Source: Mucilaginibacter cryoferens (GTDB taxonomy: Bacteria > Bacteroidota > Bacteroidia > Sphingobacteriales > Sphingobacteriaceae). From it: a stretch of DNA of 64,000 nucleotides. Below, in pieces: positions 62,815 through 64,000 of the stretch. A program made the position numbers and the translations under genes. The stretch covers positions 1-64,000 of the forward strand of contig NZ_JACHCR010000014.1 of assembly GCF_014205845.1 (NCBI RefSeq), written 5' to 3'. The first letter of the stretch is position 1. Each line of letters begins with the position of its first letter. The notes under the pieces were generated by a model. It was not told where the DNA came from and searched no databases. It was given only the letters and a program-made list of their open reading frames with translations.

Positions 62815-64000
62815 ATGAAAAAACTGATAACCATCCCCCCAACCTTTAAACAATTTGGCGACGATCATTTTGGCGGAGAGGATTATTACTTCAATTCAGA
62901 TCCTAAAGAAGGTAAAGTAGGCTCGGGCGGTGGAACCGTTAATTTATTATATGAGGCAAGTAAACACGAAAGCGCGACCGGCTCGATAAGCAACTGGCTG
63001 GCGAAAGAAAAACGGCTGATCATTCACGCGGGCGGCCAAAGCAGGCGTTTGCCGGCCTACGCCGCTGTTGGTAAGGTGTTTACCCCAATGCCTATCTTCC
63101 GATGGAAGCGGGGCCAGCGGGTTAACCAAACGCTGATCGATCAGCAGATACCCCTATACGAAGAGATCTTAAACAAAGCTCCGCAAAATCTTAATCATTT
63201 GGTAGCCAGCGGCGATGTGCTCATTCGCACCGAAGGCGCGTTACCCGAGATCCCGGACGCGGATATTGTTTGTTTTGGTTTATGGGAGCAGCCAGAAAAG
63301 GCATCTAACTTTGGTGTTTTCTTTTCGGCCAAAAACTCGCCAAAAGAGATGGCCTTCGCGCTGCAAAAACCATCGGCACAAAAACTGCAGGAGTTGCAAC
63401 CCAATTACTTATTTTTTATAGATATTGGTATCTGGCTGTTTAGTACTAAGGCTATGGAGCTGATGTTTGAACGCAGCGGCTGGGATAAAGAAAGCAATTC
63501 GTTTATCAACGGTGTACCATCGTTTTATGATATGTATACCGAATTTGGGCAGGCCCTCGGGAAAAACCCAACCTTGAAGGATGATGCCATTAATAAGCTA
63601 ACAGTTGCCATTGTGCCACTTTCTAAAGGCGAGTTTTACCACTTTGGTACCAGTGCCGAATTAATAGAATCGACCAATAAACTGCAAAACCTGGTGAAAA
63701 ACCAGGAGGAGATTTGGCATAACAAAATAAAGCCCAGCGCCGATCTGTTCACCCAGAATGCAATAACCAAATATGATTTTACCAGCCGGAACAGCGCCAT
63801 TTGGGTAGAGAATAGCCACATTGCCGCTACCTGGAAACTGCGTAGTAAACACATAATAACCGGTGCCCCGGTCAATAACTGGCAGCTCGACCTGCCCGAA
63901 GAAACCTGTCTCGATTTTATACCCGTTGGCAATGGCGATGAGTGGGCGGTAAGGGTTTATGGTTTTTATGATCCGCAATTACCTAAACGAGGTATCGATG
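62815..64000 (+). CDS. fkp: bifunctional fucokinase/fucose-1-phosphate guanylyltransferase, N-terminal part
   Basis: The gene runs off the right end of the window, so only 395 residues are seen. The protein starts MKKLITIPPTFKQFGDDHFG. The N-terminal pyrophosphorylase part has GKVGSGGGTVNLLYEA (the GSGGGT nucleotide loop), then LIIHAGGQSRRLPAYAAVGK with VFTPMPIFRWKRGQR. These match the Bacteroides Fkp guanylyltransferase half. Fkp converts L-fucose to GDP-fucose for surface glycan fucosylation. The C-terminal kinase half lies outside, so the fusion is inferred. Confidence 0.85.
   Translation, partial: MKKLITIPPTFKQFGDDHFGGEDYYFNSDPKEGKVGSGGGTVNLLYEASKHESATGSISNWLAKEKRLIIHAGGQSRRLPAYAAVGKVFTPMPIFRWKRGQRVNQTLIDQQIPLYEEILNKAPQNLNHLVASGDVLIRTEGALPEIPDADIVCFGLWEQPEKASNFGVFFSAKNSPKEMAFALQKPSAQKLQELQPNYLFFIDIGIWLFSTKAMELMFERSGWDKESNSFINGVPSFYDMYTEFGQALGKNPTLKDDAINKLTVAIVPLSKGEFYHFGTSAELIESTNKLQNLVKNQEEIWHNKIKPSADLFTQNAITKYDFTSRNSAIWVENSHIAATWKLRSKHIITGAPVNNWQLDLPEETCLDFIPVGNGDEWAVRVYGFYDPQLPKRGID

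Overview
The window is a chromosomal segment from a member of the Bacteroidota. SusC/SusD pairs, TlpA-like thioredoxins, a Fkp-type fucokinase, many TTG and GTG starts, and promoters of the TAnnTTTG (-7) type all point that way. Several gene families fit a Sphingobacteriaceae-like organism (Mucilaginibacter/Pedobacter range), but the genus is inference. There is no CRISPR array, rRNA operon or intact insertion sequence.

Layout. 0.1-6.6 kb: a minus-strand operon of a TlpA-like thioredoxin, SusC and SusD behind a long, possibly structured leader. 6.8-10.7 kb: a mobilisation module (XRE regulator, MobB/DUF5712-like relaxase, BfmA/BtgA protein, a cluster of four hairpins that may hold oriT, two small DNA-binding proteins, and an arm-binding-like protein). 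10.8-14.3 kb: a Hachiman-type defence pair (hamB helicase, hamA DUF1837 nuclease). 14.5-25.7 kb: a two-component island described below. 26.4-37.7 kb: more accessory genes, namely a Fic protein with a multi-site operator, an IetAS-like AAA+ ATPase/subtilase pair followed by a frameshifted AbiGi-like gene, a RES-domain toxin, and three proteins with zinc-ribbon, DUF4145-like or HEPN-like features. The accessory block ends at a 3' tRNA fragment (about 37.97 kb), which looks like one attachment scar of an integrated element. 38.3-64 kb: ordinary chromosome with initiator tRNA, AraC regulator and flavin monooxygenase, NlpC/P60, acyltransferase, BamA-like protein, glycosyltransferases, RNase HII, SpoIIE phosphatase, ABC permease, a LPG-synthase-like flippase, dienelactone hydrolase, a second SusC/SusD pair with PI-PLC, a DUF4097 protein and the start of fkp.

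The most interesting part is 14.5-25.7 kb. A TPR-containing sensor kinase and a LuxR-type response regulator sit among five copies of one palindrome, TTACGG-N4-CCGTAA (one copy has ATACGG/CCGTAT). Each copy lies 20-22 nt upstream of a TAnnTTTG box. They stand before (1) a four-gene operon of a Cas2/SinR-like protein, a membrane PLD-like protein lacking the catalytic His, a vWA-like exported protein and a DUF4236/SH3 membrane protein; (2) a 67-aa Cys/His protein; (3) the response-regulator gene itself, with the site inside the kinase coding sequence; (4) a 69-aa exported Cys/His protein; and (5) a secreted NUC1-like nuclease plus a voltage-gated K+ channel. I read this as one self-regulated system that senses the envelope and deploys nuclease, channel and membrane effectors. 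That role is inference; the shared promoter architecture is directly visible.
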